A stretch of DNA of 64,000 nt from an uncultured Pelagibacteraceae bacterium (GTDB taxonomy: Bacteria; Pseudomonadota; Alphaproteobacteria; Pelagibacterales; Pelagibacteraceae). Under the pieces are notes generated by a model, which was not told where the DNA came from, ran no database searches, and saw only the letters and a list, made by a program, of their open reading frames with translations. Made by a program: the position numbers and the translations under genes. This document shows, in pieces, positions 35,149 through 42,677 of this stretch (positions are counted from its first letter, which is position 1; every line of letters starts with the position of its first letter). The DNA is taken from assembly GCA_902623395.1 (NCBI GenBank), contig CACNTN010000002.1, positions 1 through 64,000 of the forward strand. Reading direction: 5' to 3'.

Positions 35149-35158
35149 TCATTAACTA

Positions 35159-35884
35159 ATGAATAATAAAAAAAAAAGAAAAGTTTTAATTCTTGGTGCT
35201 AGTTCTGACATTGGTATCGAAATTATAAAGAAATATCTTAATGAGAAATATAAAATCCTGGCTCATTATAACAAAGGAAATAAATATTTTTTTAACTTTA
35301 TAAAAAAAAATAAAGATATTGATTTAATTAAATTTGATTTTTTAAAATCTTTTTCTAAATTAGAAAGATTAGTTAAAAATAAAGAGTTTAAAAATTGTGA
35401 TGTTTTGATAAATGCACTTGGATATCTAAAAGAAATAGATTACGCAAAAGTAAAAATTCATGAAATAGATAAAGCTTTAAAAGTCAACTTTTATCCATCT
35501 TTTGTATTTACTCAATCTTTAGGCCCAAAGATGGTTAAAAGAAAATGGGGTAGAATAGTAAATCTTGGTTCAATTGGAGTAAAATACGGTGGTGGTGAGA
35601 AAAATTCACCTTATGCAATTTCAAAACATAGCTTAGAATTTTTTCCAAGCCATATACAAAAATGGGCTAGAAAAAATGTTTTAGTTAATACGATTAGAGT
35701 AGGTCTTACAGATACAAAAATACACCTAAAATTAAAATCAAAAAACATGAAAAAAAGAATTAATTTAGTCCCATTAAAAAGAATGGCCGATAAACATGAA
35801 ATAGCGAACTTTGTTTATTTTCTGGGTTCCGATCGAAATTCATATATTTCAAATCAAGTTATAAGAATTTCTGGGGGAGAATAA
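35159..35884 (+). CDS. Short-chain dehydrogenase
   Basis: A 241-residue SDR with NAD loop ILGASSDIGIE, NALGY, Ser in NLGSIGVKYG and Tyr-x3-Lys in YAISKHSLE. It ends with NQVIRISGGE, a shortened form of the usual C-terminal turn. It overlaps the next gene by one base. It likely reduces or oxidises the product of the neighbouring radical SAM or cyclase enzyme. Confidence 0.76.
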   Translation: MNNKKKRKVLILGASSDIGIEIIKKYLNEKYKILAHYNKGNKYFFNFIKKNKDIDLIKFDFLKSFSKLERLVKNKEFKNCDVLINALGYLKEIDYAKVKIHEIDKALKVNFYPSFVFTQSLGPKMVKRKWGRIVNLGSIGVKYGGGEKNSPYAISKHSLEFFPSHIQKWARKNVLVNTIRVGLTDTKIHLKLKSKNMKKRINLVPLKRMADKHEIANFVYFLGSDRNSYISNQVIRISGGE

Positions 35885-37209
35885 TGCAAAACATTAAAGA
35901 TGCACAAGTTGAATTAATTAATAAATTTAAAAATTATTTGGTAAAATTTGATAGAAATTTTTTTAAGCCTGAAAAAAATTCACTATTTTACCCAGCAACT
36001 TATAGTGAGTGTATTGGGTCTTATATTTTACGAAAAAAATATCATGAGAAAAAAAGTTTTATTAAAAATTTGAAAATCGTATTAAGTGATATTCTTTATA
36101 GCTTAAGATATTGTAAAATAGAGGAGGTAGAAAAAAAAAGTGACATATTTTACGATAGAATAATTGTTACTTGGGCCTTTGACAAGAATTTCAAAAAGGA
36201 TGGGTCCATTGATGATAGGTACTTCAACATAAATTCAAAGCGCATAAAAAATACCCTTTGGTTTGTTATCTACCAAAGTGAAAAAATTCCAACTAAAATT
36301 GATAAAAACATAATTCTTTTTAACCCTAAAAGTAAAAGGATAAATATTATAAATCTAATATCTTTAATTTTAGAAAATCTAAAGTTTCTTATTTCTGCTA
36401 ATTATTTTTTATCATCAATTTCTAACTATAATCATTTCTCAAAAATATTTATCAAAAATATAAGTCCATATATTAATGAAGATGTAAAAAGCTTATTAAT
36501 TCCTTATGAGGGCCAACCATTTCAAAATAAGCTAATTCAATATATTGAAGACAATTATTCAAATATAAAAACCATAGGTTATATTCATTCACCGCCATTA
36601 GCATTACCTAGTAATTTCATTTATAAAAATTATTGTCCAAAAAAAATTATTGTAAACGGAAATGATCAATTTAGATGTTTTTCAAAGATATTAGGTTGGA
36701 AAAAATCTGATATTATTTTAGCACCCTCTTTTAGATTTTTTAAACAAAAAATTTCTACAGACAAAATAATTTTTTTACCTCTAAATATTAAGAATATTGA
36801 AAAAGTTATTAATTCTTTGCTGTATCTAGAAGAAAAAAAAATTATTAATCTAAAGGGCTATACTGTTAGAAATCACCCAGCCTCTAAAAATTCAAAAAAA
36901 AACTTGGAGGCAGAAAAAAGAATAAATGAAATTATTAAAAAATTGAAATTAAAAAAGGTAAATAAAAAATTAAATTATTCCATTTTTATCGGAACATCAG
37001 GAAGTATAATTGAAGCATTAGAAAATGGAAAAAAAGTAATACAAATTACAGAGGAAAACATTTTTGATTTTTATAGTCAGAAAATATGGAAAAATATATT
37101 GTCTAAAAAAATATCTGAAAATATTTTTATTTATAAATTAAGAAAAAAAAACCAATTAATAAAAATGGGGAAAAAACAAAATAATTTAAAAAGAATATTA
37201 AGTCTTTAA
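35884..37209 (+). CDS. Unrecognised protein, possible glycosyltransferase
   Basis: A 441-residue protein without a family I can name. The middle and C-terminal half have GT-B-like features: LLIPYEGQPFQNKLIQYI, TIGYIHSPPLALPS, KKIIVNGNDQF, RNHPASKNSKKN and FIGTSGSIIEALENGKKVI. The last element is where UDP/CMP-sugar enzymes bind the donor phosphate. There is no signal peptide. Proteins of this pattern are common in surface-polysaccharide loci. It starts on the last base of the SDR gene. Confidence 0.5.
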   Translation: MQNIKDAQVELINKFKNYLVKFDRNFFKPEKNSLFYPATYSECIGSYILRKKYHEKKSFIKNLKIVLSDILYSLRYCKIEEVEKKSDIFYDRIIVTWAFDKNFKKDGSIDDRYFNINSKRIKNTLWFVIYQSEKIPTKIDKNIILFNPKSKRINIINLISLILENLKFLISANYFLSSISNYNHFSKIFIKNISPYINEDVKSLLIPYEGQPFQNKLIQYIEDNYSNIKTIGYIHSPPLALPSNFIYKNYCPKKIIVNGNDQFRCFSKILGWKKSDIILAPSFRFFKQKISTDKIIFLPLNIKNIEKVINSLLYLEEKKIINLKGYTVRNHPASKNSKKNLEAEKRINEIIKKLKLKKVNKKLNYSIFIGTSGSIIEALENGKKVIQITEENIFDFYSQKIWKNILSKKISENIFIYKLRKKNQLIKMGKKQNNLKRILSL

Positions 37210-37214
37210 AATTT

Positions 37215-38117
37215 ATGAAAAAAAAAATTTTAATAATAGGTGGTTCTGGTTTTTTAGGTTTCCATTTGTGTAAATTGTGCGTAAACAAGGGTTTACAAAC
37301 ATTTAGTGTTTCTACAAAAAAACCAAGAAAAGATAGGAAAATAAAAAAAGTTAAATATATTCTATGTGATATTAGTAAAAAAGATAATGTAGAAAAAAAA
37401 CTTAATTATAATTTTAATTATGTAGTTAATTTAGGAGGCGAGGTCGATCATACAAATAAGACAAAAACTTATAAAAGTCATTTTTTAGGTTGTAAAAATT
37501 TAGCAGAATTTTTTTCTGGAAAAAATTTAAAACTGTTTATTCAGGTAGGAAGTGCAGCAGAAAATGCATCTATTAAATCACCGCAATCGGAAACATTAAA
37601 TGGAAAACCAAAAACACCTTACGGAAGAGCAAAGTTGGCTGCATCAAAATTTTTATTTAAAAAAAAAATAAAAGATAATTTAAATTTTGTTATATTTAGG
37701 CTGTATCAAATTTATGGACCTCACCAAGACATTAATAGATTCATTCCAATTTTAATCGACTCATGTTTAAAAAAACAAATTTTTAAATGTTCCAACGGAA
37801 ATCAATTAAGAGATTTTTTATATATTGATGATTTAACGTCTGTTTTTTTTAAAGCATTAAATAATAGAGATATAATTCATAAAATAATTAATGTTGGAAC
37901 TGCTAAACCAAAAAAATTAAAAGACATAATTGCAAGTGTGATTAAAATTTTTAACAGCGTAGAACCGAAATATGGAGTCGTAAAATTAAGAAAGGATGAA
38001 GCAAAAGTAATTTACCCTAAGACTAATAGTATTAAGAGATTACTGAAGTGGGAACCAAAAACTTCGTTTGATGTAGGATTAACAAAAACAATTAATTATT
38101 ATAAATCAATTAAATAA
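37215..38117 (+). CDS. NAD-dependent sugar epimerase/dehydratase
   Basis: A 300-residue extended SDR: IIGGSGFLGFHLC near residue 7, QVGSAAENAS for the Ser, and Tyr-x3-Lys in YGRAK. RLYQIYGPHQDINRFIPILI and RDFLYIDDL are typical of nucleotide-sugar enzymes. It shares one base with the FkbM gene. The tract ATGAAAAAAAAAA begins the gene (ten A). Confidence 0.78.
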   Translation: MKKKILIIGGSGFLGFHLCKLCVNKGLQTFSVSTKKPRKDRKIKKVKYILCDISKKDNVEKKLNYNFNYVVNLGGEVDHTNKTKTYKSHFLGCKNLAEFFSGKNLKLFIQVGSAAENASIKSPQSETLNGKPKTPYGRAKLAASKFLFKKKIKDNLNFVIFRLYQIYGPHQDINRFIPILIDSCLKKQIFKCSNGNQLRDFLYIDDLTSVFFKALNNRDIIHKIINVGTAKPKKLKDIIASVIKIFNSVEPKYGVVKLRKDEAKVIYPKTNSIKRLLKWEPKTSFDVGLTKTINYYKSIK

Positions 38118-38971
38118 TGAAAATTTTAGCTTTAATAATATTTAAAATTTTATTTTATCTGGATAAAATATTTGGGTTTATATTAAGAAAAAATTTTATT
38201 TATTTTTTTTCAGATTTAATAAACCTAAATTTAAATATTAAAAAAAAATTACTTGATAAGGAAATAATTTTTTTCGCACCTAATTTAATAATTAAATGGA
38301 GAGTAGATACTTTGTTAAGCAAAGAACCAAACACTCTTTCATGGATAGATAATTTTCAAAATAATAAAAAAATCTTTTGGGACATTGGTGCTAATATAGG
38401 TCTTTATTCAATTTATGCTGCGTTAAAACATTCAAATATTAAAGTAATAAGCTTCGAGCCATCTACAAGTAATTTAAGAGTTTTAAGCAGGAATATAGCA
38501 TTAAATAAATTAAGTGATAAAATAAGCATTTACCAACCCGCGCTTAGCAAAGAAGAAAACTCTTTTATGATGTTTCAAGAAAGTCAATTTATTGAAGGTT
38601 GGTCTATGAATCAATTTAGTAATGATATTAAATTAAATGAATCAACTAATAAACAACAGAACTATAAGATTTATGGGACAAATATTGACAGTTTAATAAG
38701 AAATAATATTCTTAAAGTTCCAAATTATATAAAAATAGATGTTGATGGGATAGAACATTTAATATTACAAGGAAGCGTGAACACTCTGACAAATAAAAAT
38801 ATAAAAAGCATTTTAGTTGAAATTGACGAAAGCCACAATGATCAGTTACAATCAATTTTGAATCTAATGCAAAAAAATAATTTTATTATTAAAGAAAAAG
38901 ATAACGTTTTAATTAATCAGAAAAGTAAAAAATTTAAACACCAATTTAATTATATTTTTGAAAGAAACTAA
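38117..38971 (+). CDS. FkbM-family methyltransferase
   Basis: A 284-residue SAM-dependent methyltransferase of the FkbM type: WDIGANIGLYSIYA (about 89-102), SFEPSTSNLRVL, KIDVDGIEHLILQG and VEIDE. FkbM enzymes O-methylate sugars, and the set is frequent in marine surface-glycan islands. A hydrophobic stretch near the N-terminus (about 3-35) may peripherally bind the membrane. It overlaps the oxygenase gene by 14 bases. Confidence 0.84.
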   Translation: MKILALIIFKILFYLDKIFGFILRKNFIYFFSDLINLNLNIKKKLLDKEIIFFAPNLIIKWRVDTLLSKEPNTLSWIDNFQNNKKIFWDIGANIGLYSIYAALKHSNIKVISFEPSTSNLRVLSRNIALNKLSDKISIYQPALSKEENSFMMFQESQFIEGWSMNQFSNDIKLNESTNKQQNYKIYGTNIDSLIRNNILKVPNYIKIDVDGIEHLILQGSVNTLTNKNIKSILVEIDESHNDQLQSILNLMQKNNFIIKEKDNVLINQKSKKFKHQFNYIFERN

Positions 38972-39593
38972 TATTAAAATAATTGATAATTTTTTAAAAA
39001 AAGAAGATTTAGAAAAACTAAATTCTTTAGCCTTATCTTCAATTAAAGATAATGAAATTAAGGTATTTCATAATAGTATTGATCAAAATAAAAATATTAA
39101 AAATTCTTGTATTTCAGTTGAAGCCTTAGAACAGTTGCAAAAAAATTATCACGATCAAGCAATAGATATTTTAAAGGAACTGAATCCAAAAAAACTTGAT
39201 CTTTATGATTATTCTGAATTTCACATAATTGTTACAGGAAAAAATTATAAATTTCCAATTCATGACGATACACCCAACAAATTACTTAGTGGAGTAATAT
39301 ATTTAAAACCAAATAAAAATACTGGTACAATTTTTTACTCAAATAAAAAGGGAGACGATAAACAAGAAATAGAGTGGAAAATAAATAGAGCTGTTTTTTT
39401 TTCTAGATCAGAGAAAAATACTTGGCATTCTTATGAAGGCGATGGTGTTTCTGATAGAATAGCATTAGTTTACAATTTAATGACTAATAAGATTAAAGAT
39501 GTATATAAAATTGAGAAAAAAAGTTTTTTATTTGGTCAATTACGTTACAAATTAAATCCTGTTTTATACAAATATTTCAAATTTACTATATGA
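38958..39593 (+). CDS. 2-oxoglutarate/Fe(II) dioxygenase-like protein
   Basis: A 211-residue cupin-like protein of the prolyl-hydroxylase superfamily. The iron ligands can be placed as His and Asp in PIHDDT (about 101-106) and His in TWHSYEG. Arg in VSDRIALVYN would bind 2-oxoglutarate. The only good start is TTG at 38958, inside the FkbM gene. Coupled to FkbM and followed by rfbG with a 4-base overlap, it probably hydroxylates or demethylates a glycan precursor. Confidence 0.68.
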   Translation: MKETNIKIIDNFLKKEDLEKLNSLALSSIKDNEIKVFHNSIDQNKNIKNSCISVEALEQLQKNYHDQAIDILKELNPKKLDLYDYSEFHIIVTGKNYKFPIHDDTPNKLLSGVIYLKPNKNTGTIFYSNKKGDDKQEIEWKINRAVFFSRSEKNTWHSYEGDGVSDRIALVYNLMTNKIKDVYKIEKKSFLFGQLRYKLNPVLYKYFKFTI

Positions 39594-40684
39594 AAAGAAA
39601 TCATACTAAAATTTTAAAAAAAATATTTAAAAGCAAAAAAGTTTTAATAACTGGTCACACTGGGTTCAAAGGTTCTTGGTTATCTTTATGCCTAAGATAT
39701 CTAGGCGCTAATATTTTAGGTATTTCTAAGAATATTCCTTCATCTCCCTCAAATTTTCTAACTAGCAATATAGACAAAATTGTAAAATCAAAAACTTTAG
39801 ATATTAAAAAAATCGATAAAATAAAAGTTGAGATCAATAAATTTCAACCTGATTTTATTTTTCATTTAGCTGCTCAGTCACTCGTAGGAGTATCTTATGA
39901 AAAACCTTTAATTACTTGGAATAGTAATTTAATGGGCACTGTTAATATTTTAGAAACATTAAAAGAATTTAAAAAACGAGTTACTGTTGTAATAATAACG
40001 AGTGATAAATCCTATAAAAATGTAGAAAAAAAAAGTGGATATAAAGAAACAGATTTATTGGGCGGTGAAGACCCCTACAGTGCTTCTAAGTCTGCAGCAG
40101 AAATTGCAATAAATTCTTATTTTAACTCATTTTTAAAAAAAAAAAAAAATATTACTATAGGAATAGCTAGAGCCGGAAACGTAATAGGCGGAGGAGACTG
40201 GTCTAGAGATAGACTAATTCCGGATTGTATACGATCATGGTCAAAAAAGAGAAAGGTAGAAATTAGAAATCCGAATTCAACTAGGCCGTGGCAGCATGTT
40301 CTAGAAGCAGTTTGGGGTTATGTTTTTTTTGCTCACAAACTTAAATTAAGTAATAAACTAAATGGTCAAGCATTTAATTTTGGCCCCAAATCAAAAAAAA
40401 ATTATAAGGTTTCTGAGTTATTAAATGTGATACAAAGTTATTGGCCAGATGTTAGATATCATTATCCAAAAAATAGAAAAAAGTTTAACGAGTCAAAACT
40501 TCTTAAGTTAAATTGTTCTAAAGCAAAAAAGTTGCTAAAATGGGAGTCCGTACTTAATTTCAATGAAACAGCAAAATTGACTGCTGACTGGTATTATAGC
40601 TATTACTTTAAAAATAAGAGAACCCAAGCTATCTCGTTAGACCAAATTAAAAATTTTGAAAAAATTTTTAATCAGAGAAATTAA
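39590..40684 (+). CDS. rfbG: CDP-glucose 4,6-dehydratase
   Basis: A 364-residue extended SDR matching RfbG in length. It has GHTGFKGSWLSL (about 22-33), LAAQSLVGVSYE, Thr/Ser-Asp-Lys in ITSDKSYKN, Tyr-x3-Lys in YSASKSAAE and the diagnostic STRPWQHVLE. It makes CDP-4-keto-6-deoxyglucose from the product of the next gene. A run of fifteen A lies at 40135-40149 inside the coding region. The usual order rfbF-rfbG is reversed, and no rfbH follows. Confidence 0.9.
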   Translation: MKRNHTKILKKIFKSKKVLITGHTGFKGSWLSLCLRYLGANILGISKNIPSSPSNFLTSNIDKIVKSKTLDIKKIDKIKVEINKFQPDFIFHLAAQSLVGVSYEKPLITWNSNLMGTVNILETLKEFKKRVTVVIITSDKSYKNVEKKSGYKETDLLGGEDPYSASKSAAEIAINSYFNSFLKKKKNITIGIARAGNVIGGGDWSRDRLIPDCIRSWSKKRKVEIRNPNSTRPWQHVLEAVWGYVFFAHKLKLSNKLNGQAFNFGPKSKKNYKVSELLNVIQSYWPDVRYHYPKNRKKFNESKLLKLNCSKAKKLLKWESVLNFNETAKLTADWYYSYYFKNKRTQAISLDQIKNFEKIFNQRN

Positions 40685-40687
40685 TTT

Positions 40688-41371
40688 ATGAAAGTTGTTA
40701 TTTTAGCAGGAGGTAAAGGTTCTAGATTGTCTGAGTATACTAAAAAAATTCCAAAACCAATGGTAACAATCAAAGATATTCCTATCATAGTTCATATAAT
40801 GAGAATTTATGCTAAGTTCGGGTATAAAGATTTTATTATCGCCGCGGGGTTTAAATCAAAAATAATTAAAAGTTTTTTTAAAAAAAAAATATCAGATTGG
40901 AAAATAGATGTAGTTGACACAGGATTGAATTCAATGACAGGAGGAAGAGTAAAACGATTAAAGAATTTATTAAAAGATGAAAGATTTTTTTTAACTTATG
41001 GTGATGGAGTAGCAAATATAAATATAAAAAGACTCTTAAAATTTCACATTAAAAATAAAGCGACAGCAACTTTAACAGCTGTAAGGCCGCCTGCGCGATT
41101 TGGTGCAATAATAATAAAAGGAAAAAAAGTCAAAATGTTTCGTGAAAAATCTATTTTAGATCAAGGTTGGATTAATGGAGGTTTCTTTGTAATCGAACCA
41201 AAGATTTTTAAATATTTAAAAAATGATCAAACTGTTTTTGAAAATTATCCATTAACAAAGTTAGGAAAAGAAAAAAAACTTTATGCGTATAAACATAAAA
41301 GTTTTTGGTATTGTATGGATACAATAAGAGACAAAGAAATTTTAGAGAAAAAATTGACATCAATTTTTTAG
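40688..41371 (+). CDS. rfbF: Glucose-1-phosphate cytidylyltransferase
   Basis: A 227-residue GT-A nucleotidyltransferase, about 30 residues shorter than typical RfbF. It shows ILAGGKGSRLSEYT (4-17), IPKPMVTI, TYGDGVANINI and NGGFFVIEP. It forms CDP-glucose from CTP and glucose-1-phosphate for rfbG. With no 3-dehydrase gene nearby, the end product is probably a CDP-6-deoxyhexose or a branch finished by the SDR enzymes upstream. Confidence 0.86.
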   Translation: MKVVILAGGKGSRLSEYTKKIPKPMVTIKDIPIIVHIMRIYAKFGYKDFIIAAGFKSKIIKSFFKKKISDWKIDVVDTGLNSMTGGRVKRLKNLLKDERFFLTYGDGVANINIKRLLKFHIKNKATATLTAVRPPARFGAIIIKGKKVKMFREKSILDQGWINGGFFVIEPKIFKYLKNDQTVFENYPLTKLGKEKKLYAYKHKSFWYCMDTIRDKEILEKKLTSIF

Positions 41372-41380
41372 ACATATTAA

Positions 41381-42166
41381 ATGAAAAAAATTAATCCATT
41401 GGTAAGTATTATCATGAATTGTCATAATGGTGAAAAATATTTATCAAAAAGCATTAGCAGTATTTTTTCTCAAAGTTACAAAAATTGGGAATTAATATTT
41501 TTTGACAATAATTCAAATGATAATAGCAAAAAAATAATAAAAAGTTATAAAGATAAAAGAATTAAGTATTTTTTTAGTAAGAAAAAAATAAATCTATATC
41601 ATGCAAGAAATTTGGCACTAAAAAAGACTAAGGGTAAATATGTATCCTTCTTAGATGTTGATGATTTATGGGACAAAAAAAAACTAAAATTACAGATTGA
41701 TTACTTGAAAAAAAATAAAGAGTATAAAATTATCTATTCAAATTATATGGTATTAGATGAAACAACAAATAAAAAATATAATAAATTTTTTAAAAATCTC
41801 GATTCAGGCTATGTCACACAATCTCTTTTAAATAATTACACATTGGGAATTTTAACAGTCCTTTTTGAAAAAAAAATCATTCAATCCGATTGTTTTAATA
41901 AATCTTATAATGTTATCGGAGATTTTGATTGCTTTTTAAAATTAAGTCTAAAAAATAAAATTGCTTATATTTCTAGGCCTTTAGCAGTCTACAGAATTCA
42001 TGGAGATAATTATTCAATTAAATATTTAAATCAATACATTGAAGAGCTGAAAAATTGGATAAAAAAAAATAGCAATATTTATAAAAAATTTACCTTTTTT
42101 TATCTAAATTATTATTTAAATAAATTAAGAATAAAGTTATTTTTAAAATCTATTTTGGGCGTGTAG
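41381..42166 (+). CDS. Glycosyltransferase family 2
   Basis: A 261-residue GT-A transferase: VSIIMNCHNGEKYLSKSI (about 8-25), FFDNNSNDNSKKI, the metal Asp pair in FLDVDDLWDKKKL and RIHGDNYS near the end. The last ten bases of the gene, including its TAG, are the first ten bases of tRNA-Val. The protein therefore ends with a Gly-Val encoded by the acceptor stem. It is the last gene of the island and likely adds a glycan residue at the inner membrane. Confidence 0.86.
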   Translation: MKKINPLVSIIMNCHNGEKYLSKSISSIFSQSYKNWELIFFDNNSNDNSKKIIKSYKDKRIKYFFSKKKINLYHARNLALKKTKGKYVSFLDVDDLWDKKKLKLQIDYLKKNKEYKIIYSNYMVLDETTNKKYNKFFKNLDSGYVTQSLLNNYTLGILTVLFEKKIIQSDCFNKSYNVIGDFDCFLKLSLKNKIAYISRPLAVYRIHGDNYSIKYLNQYIEELKNWIKKNSNIYKKFTFFYLNYYLNKLRIKLFLKSILGV

Positions 42167-42231
42167 TTCAGTGGTAGAACGCTTCGTTGACATCGAAGAG
42201 GCCATAAGTTCAATTCTTATCACGCCCACCA
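42157..42231 (+). tRNA. tRNA-Val (GAC)
   Basis: A 75-base cloverleaf: acceptor GGGCGTG/CACGCCC, D arm GTTC/GAAC, anticodon stem CTTCG/CGAAG with loop TTGACAT (anticodon GAC at 42189-42191), T arm ATAAG/CTTAT with TTCAATT, and an encoded 3' ACCA. Its 5' end overlaps the stop of the glycosyltransferase gene. It marks the island boundary. Confidence 0.95.
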
Positions 42232-42261
42232 ATCACCTTTAAAAAAGCTAATTTTCAGCTA

Positions 42262-42290
42262 TTTACATCTTATTTTAAAAATAATATAAA
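42262..42290 (+). promoter_or_regulatory. Promoter of the isolated 5S rRNA gene
   Basis: TTTACA (42262-42267), exactly 17 bases, and TATAAA (42285-42290) stand 5 bases before the predicted 5S start. This gives initiation at about 42296-42297. The 5S gene is not preceded by 23S, so its own promoter is expected. Confidence 0.75.
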
Positions 42291-42294
42291 GTTT

Positions 42295-42412
42295 TGCCTG
42301 GTAATTATTGCGAAGGGGCCACACCCGATCCCATTCCGAACTCGGAAGTTAAGTCCTTCAGCGCCGATGGTACTTTGTCTTAAGATATGGAAGAGTAGGA
42401 CGTTGCCAGGCT
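42295..42412 (+). rRNA. rrf: 5S ribosomal RNA
   Basis: About 118 bases. Terminal helix GCCTGG (42296-42301) pairs with CCAGGC (42406-42411). The conserved core CCCGATCCCATTCCGAACTC and AAGTTAAG is present, as is the GCGCCGATGGTA segment. It stands alone: the preceding 42 kb is an accessory island, not 23S. It is followed 8 bases later by rpmJ, so both may share a transcript. Confidence 0.93.
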
Positions 42413-42420
42413 TAAAAATT

Positions 42421-42546
42421 ATGAAAATAGCAAGTTCACTTAAATCCCTAAAAAAAAGAGACCTTAACTCTAAGCTAGTTAAGCGTAGAGGAAAATTATA
42501 CGTAATCAATAAAAAAAATCCTAAGTTTAAAGCTCGTCAAGGATAG
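42421..42546 (+). CDS. rpmJ: Ribosomal protein L36
   Basis: A 41-residue basic protein, [20 protein letters not shown] at the start and [11 protein letters not shown] at the end. This is the alphaproteobacterial L36 form without the zinc cysteines. It begins just after the 5S gene and ends 2 bases before the next small gene. Confidence 0.9.
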   Translation: MKIASSLKSLKKRDLNSKLVKRRGKLYVINKKNPKFKARQG

Positions 42547-42548
42547 AG

Positions 42549-42659
42549 ATGAGTGATAACGATTTCAAAAAAACTTATGATGGTTTCACTAAATTTGTGC
42601 TATGGGGAACAATTGCAGTTATTGCAATATTAGTGATATTAGCAATTACGTTACTATAA
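42549..42659 (+). CDS. Small membrane protein, aa3 oxidase subunit IV-like
   Basis: A 36-residue peptide. A polar head (about 1-14, with FKKTYDGFTKF) is followed by one membrane helix (about 17-36). The pattern and size match the alphaproteobacterial aa3-type cytochrome oxidase subunit IV family. Such genes often lie next to pntA in this class. The assignment relies on a short sequence and on context. Confidence 0.65.
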   Translation: MSDNDFKKTYDGFTKFVLWGTIAVIAILVILAITLL

Positions 42660-42677
42660 AATCAAAAATAAATAATA

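Larger units (their letters stand above)
1..42156. other. Hypervariable surface-polysaccharide island (HVR2-like)
   Basis: About forty genes lie here, nearly all for nucleotide sugars, nonulosonic acids, phosphonate and glycan tailoring, in two divergent blocks that part at 15167-15258. The island ends abruptly at tRNA-Val (42157) followed by an isolated 5S rRNA and core genes. In described Pelagibacter genomes HVR2 separates 23S from 5S rRNA; the match is by context, and the 23S end is outside the window. No transposase, integrase or CRISPR array was seen in it. Confidence 0.8.

Noticed and set aside
1-42156. CRISPR array, transposase, integrase or prophage genes in the island
   Set aside because: No direct-repeat array and no such coding sequence was recognised; exchange by homologous recombination fits better.
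42247-42260. AGCT...AGCT hairpin after tRNA-Val as terminator
   Set aside because: The stem is only four base pairs with no T tract.
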